Shown here in pieces: positions 45,049 to 54,400 of a stretch of DNA of 64,000 nt. The position numbers and the translations under genes were made by a program. The stretch's first letter is position 1, and each line of letters begins with the position of its first letter. This stretch comes from Chitinophaga filiformis (GTDB taxonomy: Bacteria > Bacteroidota > Bacteroidia > Chitinophagales > Chitinophagaceae). The stretch lies in contig NZ_CP095855.1 of NCBI RefSeq assembly GCF_023100805.1, positions 8,163,001 to 8,227,000 of the forward strand. The letters are read 5' to 3'. Under the pieces are notes generated by a model that saw only the letters and a program-made list of their open reading frames with translations, was not told where the DNA came from and did not search any database.

Positions 45049-45161
45049 CGGGCTCGGGTTTTCTCCAAGTAGGCAATACGGCTCACCGGTTATGCAAGAC
45101 ACAGCAATGTTTCTGCGTCACTGCACAGCAAGGGATATCCGTAGTACAGACTTGTAACGAT

Positions 45162-46148
45162 TTATCTAATAATATTAGATTGTTTATCTATTCTTGGCTG
45201 CTGGCCACCGCGCAGTACGGTGCTTCCATTAAATTTCAGACTTTGATCCACGTCCTTGACCGTGTCAAAATCCGCTTCATCCATCTGACCACTTTGAGCG
45301 AAAGCAGTTATAGCATTGCGGAAAGTTACCAAATGAATGTCATTCAAGTCAATACCACTTTCGTGCATGAGCGCCGCGGTTTTTGGTACAGCCAGGGGGT
45401 CACTGATGCCCCAATCGGCGGCAGAATTGACCATTATGCGTTCACTACCATACTGTTTTACGATTTCCACCATGCGTTCATTACCCATTTTAGTAAAAGG
45501 ATAAATAGTGAACGCTGCCCAGAAACCACGGTCTAATACTTCTTTGACCGTTTCCTCATTGTTGTGATCCACGATGACCATATAGGGGTCCAGGCCATGC
45601 TCCAACGCAATGTCCATACTACGTTGAGTACCTTTTTTCTTGTCCCGGTGCGGGGTATGTATCTGAACAGGGAGCCCTGCTTCTTTAGCGAGTTCAAGCT
45701 GTGCGCGGTAGTATTTCTCTTCAGCAGCAGTCTGATCGTCAAAACCGATCTCTCCGACACCTACCACGCCTTCTTTATACAGGAATGAAGGTAATATCTC
45801 CATTACGGCTTCTGCCAGCCTTTCGTTGTTGGCTTCCTTGGAATTGAGGCCTATAGTGCAATAATGCTTGATACCGAACTGGGAAGAACGGAATCTTTCC
45901 CAGCCGATCAGGCTGTTATAATAATCACGGAACGTATCCACACCGGTACGCGGTTGTCCCAGCCAAAAGGCCGGTTCAATGATGGCCACTACCCCGGCGT
46001 CTGCCATTGCCTGGTAATCATCCGTTGTACGGGATGTCATATGTACGTGAGGATCAAAAAAACGCATGCCTTTTATGCGTTCCAAATAGGAGGAAGACGT
46101 GGCAATAGGTTGATATTCTTTACCTGTTAACTCATGACTGCTACACAT
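45162..46148 (-). CDS. eboB: EboB: TatD-like metal-dependent hydrolase
   Basis: A 328-residue amidohydrolase-fold protein of the TatD type. Metal-ligand motifs appear in order: FFDPHVHMTS (HxH), GVVGVGEIGFDD (Glu), PVQIHTPHRDK (His), YMVIVDHNNEETV (His) and MVNSAADWGISDPLAV (Asp). About 27 residues precede the conserved barrel start MRFFDPHVH, so an internal start at M28 is possible. Unlike housekeeping TatD nucleases it sits between eboA and eboC, 104 and 113 bp away, and matches the hydrolase of ebo clusters. Its substrate is unknown. Confidence 0.88.
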   Translation of the reverse strand: MCSSHELTGKEYQPIATSSSYLERIKGMRFFDPHVHMTSRTTDDYQAMADAGVVAIIEPAFWLGQPRTGVDTFRDYYNSLIGWERFRSSQFGIKHYCTIGLNSKEANNERLAEAVMEILPSFLYKEGVVGVGEIGFDDQTAAEEKYYRAQLELAKEAGLPVQIHTPHRDKKKGTQRSMDIALEHGLDPYMVIVDHNNEETVKEVLDRGFWAAFTIYPFTKMGNERMVEIVKQYGSERIMVNSAADWGISDPLAVPKTAALMHESGIDLNDIHLVTFRNAITAFAQSGQMDEADFDTVKDVDQSLKFNGSTVLRGGQQPRIDKQSNIIR

Positions 46149-46252
46149 ATCTTATTCTGTTTTTCGAGACCTGTAAATTGAAGCACCTGCCTTAGCTGGC
46201 GGAATTACTGCATGCAAGTTACTATTATATACACTGAAGGTGTGATACACGT

Positions 46253-47140
46253 TTATGCTATTCGGGCCGCAATAGTGTCCCATGTCAGGTGTTGGCTGGC
46301 GATTTCTTCTCTAAGTGTGGCCGACTGCTCCAGCAACTGTTTCGCCGGAGCATATGTACTTGAAGCGCAGGCTAATGCCGCTGCCTCTTTTTCGACATTC
46401 ACTTCAGAATGCCATACTCGTTGTATATCTGTGAAATTGTCAGCATTAATAAAAGGCCCTACCAATCTCCATAACATCGGATGCACCTTTCTGCCTGCGG
46501 CCCAGCGCTCATGCGCATAGTCTGTAAGAATAGCAGCTAATGCCGGATTCGCTCTTTCATCCAGCCCCCGGATGAGGTGGATCGGCTTGTCCGTGAAGAA
46601 CGCTTTCATTACCAGCTGGTTCCAGGCTGGCTCCTCCAGGTTACGTGCAGGGTAAATGTTATATAACATCACTGCCTCCTGCACAGGACCAATATTAGAC
46701 CGGATCCCCTCCGTTGTGCGGAATACCCATGCCTCCGGCCATGCCAGTACAGGCAAAGCAGCATACAATGCAGCCTGTTCATTCATATCAGCCGCATCAA
46801 ACAGTCCCTCTATCACCCTGACATACGCCTCCCTGTCGGCCGCCGGGAACTGCAATAACCACCAGATCCTCACCAGCTTATCTAACGTATAGCCCTGTAT
46901 GAAAAAAGGAGTATTGTCAGACAATTCAATATATGATGGGGCAGTCTGTATGGTATTTTTCCCCATGAACCGCGGGATGGCGGTGAAAGTGAGATTGAAA
47001 CGCTGTACACTTACTGGTTCGCCCAGTTTCTCTTTTTGTTGCTGTAACCAGCTGAGCGCCTGTTCCGTACTGTTTTGCTCAATGATCCCGTATAATAACG
47101 TGTCGAATTTATTCCTGTCGTAGTAATAAGCATGTTCCAT
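46253..47140 (-). CDS. eboA: EboA: first protein of the ebo cluster, unknown function
   Basis: A 295-residue, predominantly helical cytosolic protein of the EboA family. Recognisable segments are SYIELSDNTPFFIQGYTLDK, LVRIWWLLQFPAADREAYVR, EQAALYAALPVLAWPEAWVF, RTTEGIRSNIGPVQEAVMLY, NPYPARNLEEPAWNQLVMKA-like (here YNIYPARNLEEPAWNQLVMK) and LTDYAHERWAAGRKVHPMLW. It has repeat-like helical pairs but no catalytic motif. It leads the operon, with a TAACTTTA promoter element 26 bp upstream of its ATG. EboA plus the five downstream genes make the set recognisable even though each enzyme family alone would not. Confidence 0.88.
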   Translation of the reverse strand: MEHAYYYDRNKFDTLLYGIIEQNSTEQALSWLQQQKEKLGEPVSVQRFNLTFTAIPRFMGKNTIQTAPSYIELSDNTPFFIQGYTLDKLVRIWWLLQFPAADREAYVRVIEGLFDAADMNEQAALYAALPVLAWPEAWVFRTTEGIRSNIGPVQEAVMLYNIYPARNLEEPAWNQLVMKAFFTDKPIHLIRGLDERANPALAAILTDYAHERWAAGRKVHPMLWRLVGPFINADNFTDIQRVWHSEVNVEKEAAALACASSTYAPAKQLLEQSATLREEIASQHLTWDTIAARIA

Positions 47141-47165
47141 CGCTCCGGTTGAAATTTAGCTACGT

Positions 47166-47173
47166 TAAAGTTA
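47166..47173 (-). promoter_or_regulatory. Probable ebo operon promoter (-7 element)
   Basis: TAACTTTA on the minus strand resembles TAnnTTTG, with a T-rich -33 region about 19 bp upstream. It would give eboA a leader of roughly 20 nt. Confidence 0.45.
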
Positions 47174-47221
47174 GCTGAATAAGCATTATAAAAAAGGGAA
47201 AACTGTGATAGATGGTGTAGT

Positions 47222-47250
47222 AAATAAAAGAGAGGCACGGTGTGCCTCTC
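47222..47250 (-). terminator. Intrinsic terminator just upstream of eboA
   Basis: GAGAGGCAC (minus, 47242-47250) pairs with GTGCCTCTC (47230-47238) and is followed by TTTTATTT. It ends a transcript coming from the right, before the ebo promoter. Confidence 0.9.
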
Positions 47251-47519
47251 CTTCCGCCATTCTAAAACCTGATCAGTTCAATCAGGAGTATCTTGAAAAA
47301 CAATAACACTGCGGAGATTATTGCTTTATAAATTCAGTACTGTTTACAGGGAAAAAGAAATACTACGTGGGCTAAACTGAGTAGTTTAAGCAGCATAGAT
47401 TTAGATTTTTGCCTGACATTGCTTATGCAATATAAGTATTTATTTGTTACAACTGCAATCGAATGATCAAAAAACTGATCCCTCGATTACTATTTTTAAA
47501 CTGAGCAAGTGTAATTGCC
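47251..47519 (-). other. Gap between eboA terminator and VCBS gene: structured, possible small transcript
   Basis: The minus strand contains an AATCGA/TCGATT hairpin with an inner GATCA/TGATC stem (47457-47488). A TATATTGC element lies near 47430, with TTG upstream. A second hairpin CCTGAT/ATCAGG followed by TTTT (47267-47285) comes before the strong terminator. It could be the tail of the VCBS mRNA or a separate RNA of about 170-200 nt. No protein is convincing. Confidence 0.3.
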
Positions 47520-49013
47520 TCATTTTGTTTTATTTCTGAGGATTATAAATGGAATGTTAACGTTCCAATCCGGCTTAAAATCGCCCTGGATAATGAACCC
47601 TTTTGAGTAGTTTCCAAGCACTATATCCGCATCCCCATCTCTGTCATAATCCCCCACATCCATGCAGATCCACCTGCCCGCTCCTGTCAGTGCCGGCATA
47701 ACATGTGGATTAAATTGCATAGGATGATCCTGGGTGAATAATATAAACTTCTCCGCCGGCTTGTGTTTCAGATCTGCAAAGAAGGCGACGCTGGCAATAT
47801 CCAGGTCTCCGTCCTGGTCAAAGTCGGCCGCTATTGCCTTTGTACAGCCATTCACCGGGTAAAACCAGGCCTGCTCAAACCGAAAATCGCCCTTATTCAG
47901 GTAGAGATAGACCCCATGAAAGGATTTCAGCTCCATCGAATAGTCACCGTTATCGCCGGAGGTATATAATATATCCGGCAGGCCATCCTTGTTCATATCC
48001 ACCACCTGGAAGCCCGTGGAACCCTGCACAGGAGGAAACCGTAAGAGTTGTTGCTGTTTGAAGCCGCCCTTATGATCGTTGCGGAACAACCAGATGCCCT
48101 CATCTCCATAGGCAAACAATGTCATGATATCCGGCCAGCCATCCTTGTCAAAATCTTCCACTACACTATGAATGGCGCCCGGCACCTCCCAGACGGCCTG
48201 TTTGGTATATTCTTCGGCTGCTGTTTGCTGCAACACATACAAGCCACCATAATTATGACCAAAGCCACAGACCAGGTAATCCATCCTTCCGTCTTTATTA
48301 AAGTCGGCCGCTATACTCTGCACCGGGCGGGGTAATCCCATCGCGATGGTCTTTACCTGCCCGGCCTCTTCTGCCGCGGGGTGCACCTCCCACAATACGC
48401 CTGTTGGCACATCCACCGCCCGTATGTTACCAATACAGGTCAGCAGGGCGGTATCGGCCGCACGCCAGCTCATATCCACTGCTGTAGATTGCAGCCTGAT
48501 TGCCGGTGAAGCCTTCCCCTGTCCCTCCCATTTGTAAAGGGTAGCGCCATATTCTGTAGAGGAGTAAACAACGCCGGTAAATGGATTGACAGCAACCATC
48601 GTCGTGGTGGCAGTCTGGGTGTATCCTGCCGTATCCGGCTGCACCAGGTCAAACAACTGCAGGTCCCCCGCCAGCGGCCGGGAGGCCTTTGCCGGAGCCA
48701 GACTATCAGGCGCCAGCTCCTGGTAATAAGCAACAATACTTTTCCAGTCTTCTATGCTGATATTGGCGGCGCCATTCGCCGGTTTAAGGAAATACTCATT
48801 TTCCCGCCATACGCCAATACCCAGCTTCGGCGCCATCGCAGGCAATACATGCTGCGTCCAGGTGGTTTTATCCAGCATGGCAGGAGATACAGGCAAGTGG
48901 CAACTGCCACAGTATTTTTCGGCGAGAAGTTTTCCTTTTTCCTGTTTGCTCAGGGAACAGGAGGTGTATGTGGTGTATGTAATAATGAGAATGAAAGGGA
49001 GTAGTGTTTTCAA
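47520..49013 (-). CDS. Haem-binding lipoprotein with VCBS/FG-GAP beta-propeller repeats
   Basis: A 497-residue lipoprotein: the signal ends TTYTSCSLSK with Cys19 as lipobox. A c-type haem site YCGSCH (Cys35, Cys38, His39) follows, then a propeller of FG-GAP/VCBS repeats. Five calcium-loop motifs are visible: DFNKDGRMD, DFDKDGWPD, DMNKDGLPD, DFDQDGDLD and DYDRDGDAD. The haem motif lies in a short domain of about 100 residues resembling cytochrome c. Such proteins occur near periplasmic oxidation systems; the haem may pass electrons while the propeller binds a partner or glycan. It lies upstream of the ebo operon on the same strand but is separated by a terminator. Confidence 0.85.
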   Translation of the reverse strand: MKTLLPFILIITYTTYTSCSLSKQEKGKLLAEKYCGSCHLPVSPAMLDKTTWTQHVLPAMAPKLGIGVWRENEYFLKPANGAANISIEDWKSIVAYYQELAPDSLAPAKASRPLAGDLQLFDLVQPDTAGYTQTATTTMVAVNPFTGVVYSSTEYGATLYKWEGQGKASPAIRLQSTAVDMSWRAADTALLTCIGNIRAVDVPTGVLWEVHPAAEEAGQVKTIAMGLPRPVQSIAADFNKDGRMDYLVCGFGHNYGGLYVLQQTAAEEYTKQAVWEVPGAIHSVVEDFDKDGWPDIMTLFAYGDEGIWLFRNDHKGGFKQQQLLRFPPVQGSTGFQVVDMNKDGLPDILYTSGDNGDYSMELKSFHGVYLYLNKGDFRFEQAWFYPVNGCTKAIAADFDQDGDLDIASVAFFADLKHKPAEKFILFTQDHPMQFNPHVMPALTGAGRWICMDVGDYDRDGDADIVLGNYSKGFIIQGDFKPDWNVNIPFIILRNKTK

Positions 49014-49104
49014 GTGTGTTGGATTGCGTACGTGGAAGTATATTTCCTCAGTTTGAGAAGAAGCTAGGGGAACATATCAATGAATAGTTATAAGGCGGTG
49101 AAAA

Positions 49105-49284
49105 TCACTTGAATTTATGCAATAACTCTTTGGCAGGCACTCTCTTCACATTGCCGTATTTATCTCCAACAACCAATTCCTTGTTGTTGGCCGCACTTGT
49201 TTCAGCCAATTTTTTCAAGGCTTTGGTTATACCTTGAAGCACTTTTTCAGATAACTCGTCAATATTCTTTTTCTTATTTTCCAT
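49105..49284 (-). CDS. Small charged protein, partner of a lost zeta-toxin-like kinase
   Basis: A 59-residue soluble protein beginning MENKKKNIDELSEKVLQGIT, helical and Lys/Glu-rich, with a short C-terminal segment containing VVGDKYGNVKRVPAKELLHK. I do not recognise a family. Its ATG overlaps the end of the kinase-like pseudogene upstream by 11 bp, the arrangement of a coupled two-gene unit, so it was probably the kinase's partner (possibly an antitoxin). An in-frame GTG 9 bp upstream gives a 62-residue version. Its own frame is intact although the kinase is destroyed. Confidence 0.6.
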   Translation of the reverse strand: MENKKKNIDELSEKVLQGITKALKKLAETSAANNKELVVGDKYGNVKRVPAKELLHKFK

Positions 49285-49536
49285 AGTGCTCACTTTGCAT
49301 CAAAATGGTTTCCCAAATATCGTTATTTAATATCGTTTTTTCAAAAGCTCCGCTTTTCGCAACGATCTGAGGCCTCATCTCTCCGTTATCAACCACGATC
49401 CAGTTCGAGAAAGCCCCGCTGCAATGCTGTCAGCATTTACAAATTCCCGGCAATTTAACATTTCAGGAAGTACAGTATAGCTAGCCGTAGTTTTTCCGGC
49501 ACCGTTACAACCGGATATTATATAAAGTTCAGGCAT
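49274..49536 (-). pseudogene. Zeta-toxin-like P-loop kinase remnant with internal deletion and frameshift
   Basis: From the ATG at 49536 the minus strand encodes MPELYIISGCNGAGKTTASY followed by TVLPEMLNCREFVNADSIAA and GLS. This is a perfect kinase start with Walker A GCNGAGKTT and the conserved NAD segment of zeta-toxin-like ATPases. It then becomes RTGSWLITER and stops. A second frame beginning at NWIVVDNGEMRPQIVAKSGA and ending NNDIWETILMQSEHYGK is the family-like C-terminus, closing at 49274. The central part, roughly 100 or more residues in intact relatives, is missing between GLS and NWIVV. This is therefore a deletion pseudogene. Low-specificity family naming; the deletion itself is clear. 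Confidence 0.65.
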
Positions 49537-49548
49537 ACTGTAAATATA

Positions 49549-49584
49549 CCCAAAAAGAAGAAAGACCCCGTTGCCAGGGTCTTT
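49549..49584 (-). terminator. Intrinsic terminator of the third susCD operon
   Basis: In minus-strand RNA AAAGACCC (49577-49584) pairs with GGGTCTTT (49561-49568), followed by CTTCTTTTTGGG. Confidence 0.85.
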
Positions 49585-49617
49585 CCATTTTATCCTCTTC
49601 GTTTAAAAAGCAATCTG

Positions 49618-51414
49618 TTAATATCCCTCATTCTGCTCAAGCGTCTTAGCGCCATTTTTGAAGCTCAGGTCAATCTGACGTTGAGGAATAGGATAATGCT
49701 CATTACGGCCAACAACGAATTTACCGCCATTCAGGTCAGTAGTGATCTTGGACTCATAAGCAAAGAACCTGGTCAGCTCAGCCGGCGCTGTGCCCCAGCG
49801 AACGATGTCGAAGAAACGCTGACCTTCCATCGCCAGCTCCAGTTTACGCTCAAAACGGATCGCTTTCAGCGCACCATCTTTACCCATTCCGGTGAAAGCA
49901 CCTGCAGGATAGCTTGCTATTACATAATTTGCAGCCGGTGTATTGGAAAAACCGCCCATTGGTTTGGTATCGTCAATGTATTTGTATACACGGGTCTGTG
50001 GATTAGCAGCCCTGGTACGCACCATATTTACATATGCCTGCGCAGCATCCAGGTTAGTCAGTTCTGCTTCTGTTTCCGCAGCCATTAACAATACATCTGA
50101 GTAACGGATCAACACCAGGTTGATAGCGGAACCAGGCGCCCAGGAGTTAGGATCTTTATACTTATCCTGGTTGTACTGCCAGTAAACGTTCTTTTTAGGA
50201 GCGTAAGGACCAGCATAATCCTGATCACGCACCCAGCTACGGCCAGGGTGGTTACCCCAATCCAGGTAAGGAATACCACGACGGCCTACAGTCCAGTCAA
50301 GACGTGGGTCAAGGTTACCGGCATCAGGCGTAAACGGCGCGGTAGACAATACCTTCATATCGCTTTTTACTGCATGATCGTTATAATCTTCCAGGAAAGG
50401 CAATCCGTTAGCATCGGTACGGAAAGAGTTTACCAGGTCCTGTGTAGGCTGATAGAATCCGCAGCAACCAAATGGACTGTTGTAAGGGAAGTTCAGCATT
50501 TCACCCTGGTTACCATTGGAGATCTGACCGGTACCGTTATTCGCAGACATCTGAATGGCAAACACAGACTCACTATTATTCTTTGTTGCAGCATCAAAGT
50601 TGTCTTCGAATCTTGGCGTCAATGCATATTTATCACCTTTTGCAGTTACACCCTGTGTAGTGATCAGGTCAAACAGCGGTTTAGCATCTGTCCATTTTTT
50701 CTGATATACGTAGGTCTTAGCCAGGTATGCAGCTGCAGCCCATTTGTTGGCACGGCCTGCCTGCGACTGTGTAGGTGGCAGGCTCTCGTATGCAAATTTG
50801 AAGTCTTCTTCAATCTTCGGCCAGATATCTGTATTGTTAGGCTGTTTGTAATCAGTGATATGCATCTCGTCTACCCAGGGCACTTTACCGAACATTTTCT
50901 TCAGTTCGAAGTAGTAGTGACCACGCAGGAAACGCGCTTCTGCCTGCACCTGCGTAACCTGAGCTGCTGACATGTCCTTTACATTAGGCAACAACGACAA
51001 GATGATATTTGTACGTGTTACACCTTCAAACAACACTTTCCATTTGGTATTGAAGAAGCCATTGCTCGCATCAAACTGACCGGTTGCTATCAGACTGATA
51101 GGCGGCTGGTCTGTCGCATCACTGCCTTTGTGTGCATCGCCACCGGCTACGCTTCCGTAGATCCAGTTGCTGGGCGCTGCTTCCCATGGGCCACCTGTAC
51201 CGATAGCAGCTACGTCCTGCTGCTGACCATCCAGTGCGGCATAAGCGCCAATCAGTAATGCATCTATACCATCTTTGGTAGATACGTTCTCACCTGTCAG
51301 TGAGCCGCGGGGGTCACGTTCCAGGAAGCTTTTGCTACAGGCGTTAAAGAAGAATACGCCTCCCACAACTGCTGCTGCAAGTATATATTTTGATCTTATT
51401 AAAGTCCGTTTCAT
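49618..51414 (-). CDS. SusD/RagB family lipoprotein (third pair)
   Basis: A 598-residue outer-membrane lipoprotein. From the ATG at 51414 the signal MKRTLIRSKYILAAAVVGGV leads to the lipobox in FFFNACSKSF. SusD segments include GIDALLIGAYAALDGQQQDV, FEGVTRTNIILSLLPNVKDM, QVQAEARFLRGHYYFELKKM, WAAAAYLAKTYVYQKKWTDA, VLIRYSDVLLMAAETEAELT and the terminal HYPIPQRQIDLSFKNGAKTL. An earlier in-frame ATG (51459) adds 15 residues without signal character. It follows susC by about 50 bp and is ended by a terminator. No hydrolase gene is adjacent, so its nutrient is unknown. Confidence 0.93.
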   Translation of the reverse strand: MKRTLIRSKYILAAAVVGGVFFFNACSKSFLERDPRGSLTGENVSTKDGIDALLIGAYAALDGQQQDVAAIGTGGPWEAAPSNWIYGSVAGGDAHKGSDATDQPPISLIATGQFDASNGFFNTKWKVLFEGVTRTNIILSLLPNVKDMSAAQVTQVQAEARFLRGHYYFELKKMFGKVPWVDEMHITDYKQPNNTDIWPKIEEDFKFAYESLPPTQSQAGRANKWAAAAYLAKTYVYQKKWTDAKPLFDLITTQGVTAKGDKYALTPRFEDNFDAATKNNSESVFAIQMSANNGTGQISNGNQGEMLNFPYNSPFGCCGFYQPTQDLVNSFRTDANGLPFLEDYNDHAVKSDMKVLSTAPFTPDAGNLDPRLDWTVGRRGIPYLDWGNHPGRSWVRDQDYAGPYAPKKNVYWQYNQDKYKDPNSWAPGSAINLVLIRYSDVLLMAAETEAELTNLDAAQAYVNMVRTRAANPQTRVYKYIDDTKPMGGFSNTPAANYVIASYPAGAFTGMGKDGALKAIRFERKLELAMEGQRFFDIVRWGTAPAELTRFFAYESKITTDLNGGKFVVGRNEHYPIPQRQIDLSFKNGAKTLEQNEGY

Positions 51415-51467
51415 GTTTAGATTTTTTTGATGTTCTCCAATTGTTTCCGGTATAATCACTACGCAGA

Positions 51468-54400
51468 TCAGAAGCCTACGTTAACACCCACCAGGAACTG
51501 ACGTTGGTTAGGATAAGCACCCTCATCCAGACCAAAGTTGGTAGTACCACCGGTGATCTCAGGATCAATACCTGAATATTTGGTGATGGTGAACAGGTTA
51601 GCTGCCTGTACATAGATGCGGAATTTCTCAATGCCTATGCGCTGCAGAACAGCCTTAGGTAAAGTATAACCAAGCATCATGTTTTTAGCACGCAGGTATG
51701 AACCATTTTCAACGAGGAACGAGTTAGGCACTGTGTTGGTACTGAAAGAACCTTCGTTCTCCTGGATTGGTGCTTTTGCGTTCTGATGATCAGGCCTCCA
51801 GGAATCGTACAGGGCTGTTTTGCTCTTAGCACCTGCGAAAGATGGATAGAAGTCTGTCCACCAACGTACCTGGTTCCAGATGTTATTACCCTGTACACCA
51901 TACAGGAACACTGTGAAATCAAAATTCTTGTAATCCAGTTGCAGGTTCAGGCCATAGCTGAAATCAGGGCTCGGGTTACCCAGGAAGGTACGATCAGCAT
52001 CTGTGATAATGCCATCACCATTTGTATCCTGGTAACGGAAACGACCCAGTTTGATACCTGTCTGGTACACTGCATTAGGATTGTTGGTAGCTTTCTGCGC
52101 CTGATCATTTGCTGCTGCGATTTCTTCTGCAGTATTCCAGAAGCCCACAGTTTTATAACCATAGAAGCTGGAGATAGGATGATCGATCGCGTTACGGATG
52201 ATGAAGTTACCGTTGAAACGACGTGCTTCCAGGTCGAAGTAAGGCGCGTCGCCGGAGATATTAATGATCTTGTTCTTATAAGTGGTCAGCGTAGCATTTG
52301 CTTTCAGCACCAGCTCCTTAGTGATATGAATATCATTGATGCCCAAAGACAGATCAATACCATGGTTCTGCATTTCTGCAATGTTCACAGCCGGAGGGTT
52401 GGAACGGCCGGCAGTACCGGAAACCTCTGGTGTGAACAACAGATCTTTTACGCGTTTCTTATAGTAGTCTGCGCTGATTTCCAGTTTGCCTTTAAAGAGG
52501 GTCGCATCAAAACCAACGTTGGTGTTGATATTGCTTTCCCATTTAGCATCCGGGTTACCGATGGTTGTTCTGAAGAAACCGGAAGCGAGCGTATTGGAAG
52601 TACCGCCAATGTCATAGAAGGAAGATCCTTTGTTCAGACCATACTGAGTAAATGCATTGGATGGATCAACGTTTAGCTGGTTACCCATGATACCCCATCC
52701 ACCTCTGATCTTTAAGTCAGAGATCCAGGATACATGTTTCAGGAATTCTTCCTGGGAAACACGCCAGCCCGCGCTGATAGCCGGGAAGGTACCATAACGG
52801 TTGTTGGCACCGAACCTGCTGGAACCGTCACGACGGATAACAGCACCGAGCAGGTATTTATCAAACAGGCTGTAATCCAAACGGCCAAATATAGAAAACA
52901 GACCATCAGTGAATGCATTACTGTTGTTGGTAACAGTACCTGTACCAGTACCCAGGTTAGTGAAGTTAGGATCAAAGATGAAATAGTTCTGTGTAGTACC
53001 TGTTACCATACGACCATGGTTGTCGAAGGCTTCAGTACCTACCAGTACCTTCACATTATGTATCTTATTGAAACTCTGTGAGTAGGTCAGGGTATTGCTC
53101 CATGTCCAGTTATAACCGCTGGTAGCGCTTTCTGTATAAGAGTTAACCTTGTTGTTCTCAGCATTCTCATATTCCGGATAAGTGAAGCTGTGATTGGAAG
53201 CGGAATATACCTCACCACCAAAGCTGGTACGGAAGGTGAAATGCTGCAGGAAATCAACTTCTCCATATACGTTACCTAACAGGCGGTTACCCAGACCTCT
53301 GTTGTCTTTGGTACGCTCCTGTATGGCTACAGGGTTACGGGCGTTACCTAACTGAGCGCCATTGGTACTGAATGAACCTGCAAAGTTACCCTTGATATCG
53401 CGCACCGGGATAATAGGTTGCTCGCGGAAAGCCATACCGATACCACTTCCTTCTGTCAGCGCAGTGATACGTGGGTTGTCTATTACAGAAAACTCCAGGT
53501 TTTCACCGATACGTACGTGTTTGCCTACATTGAAGAAGCTGTTGGAACGGATAGAGTAACGTTTCAGGTAAGTGTCCAGCAAGGTACCTTTCTGATTGAA
53601 ATAATAGAAAGAGAGGTAGTAAGCTCCCTGATCGCCACCACCACTTACTGATACGTTGTGGCTGGTGATCATCGCAGGCTTGAAGATTTCATGGAACCAG
53701 TCTGTACCTCCTTTATTCGCCTTGTTGATACGGTAGAAATTGTCCAGATCAGAAGGGTTCTTGTAGAAAGGATTTACATTGTATTTGGATGGATCTACAG
53801 CAGGATCTCCTTCCATCAGCCCACCGGGAGCGATGTAATCTGGCAGTCTCGGCGTAGCGCCCGAGCCATACAGTCCATCATTATAAACAACGTTAGGATC
53901 TGTGTTTTTTAAGGCCATCCATTTCAGGTTAGCCATTTCCTGCGGAGAAAGGATGTGCCATACATTGCCACCTTTAGGACGCTGGGTACCATAGTAACCA
54001 TCGTAGGTCACTCTTACTTTACCATCAGGTTTACCTCTTTTGGTGGTGATGATGATCACACCGTTAGCTGCTCTTGCACCATAGATAGAAGCAGAACCTG
54101 CATCTTTCAATACCTGCATAGAGGCTACATCATAGGGGTTCAGGTCTACGATGTTCTGAGTAGGTACTCCATCTATTACATAAAGCGGAGTGTTGTTACC
54201 GAAAGTGTTCACACCACGGATACGTACCTGTGGCTCTTCACCCGGCTGACCAGAACCTAATACAGTGATACCAGATACCTGGCCCTGTAACTGGTTGCTC
54301 ACCTGGGCTGTGGGTTGACGGCTGATCTGTTCTACATTTACAACAGATACAGCGCCTGTCAGGTCTTTCTTACGTTGAGTAGCGTAACCTGTTACCACTA

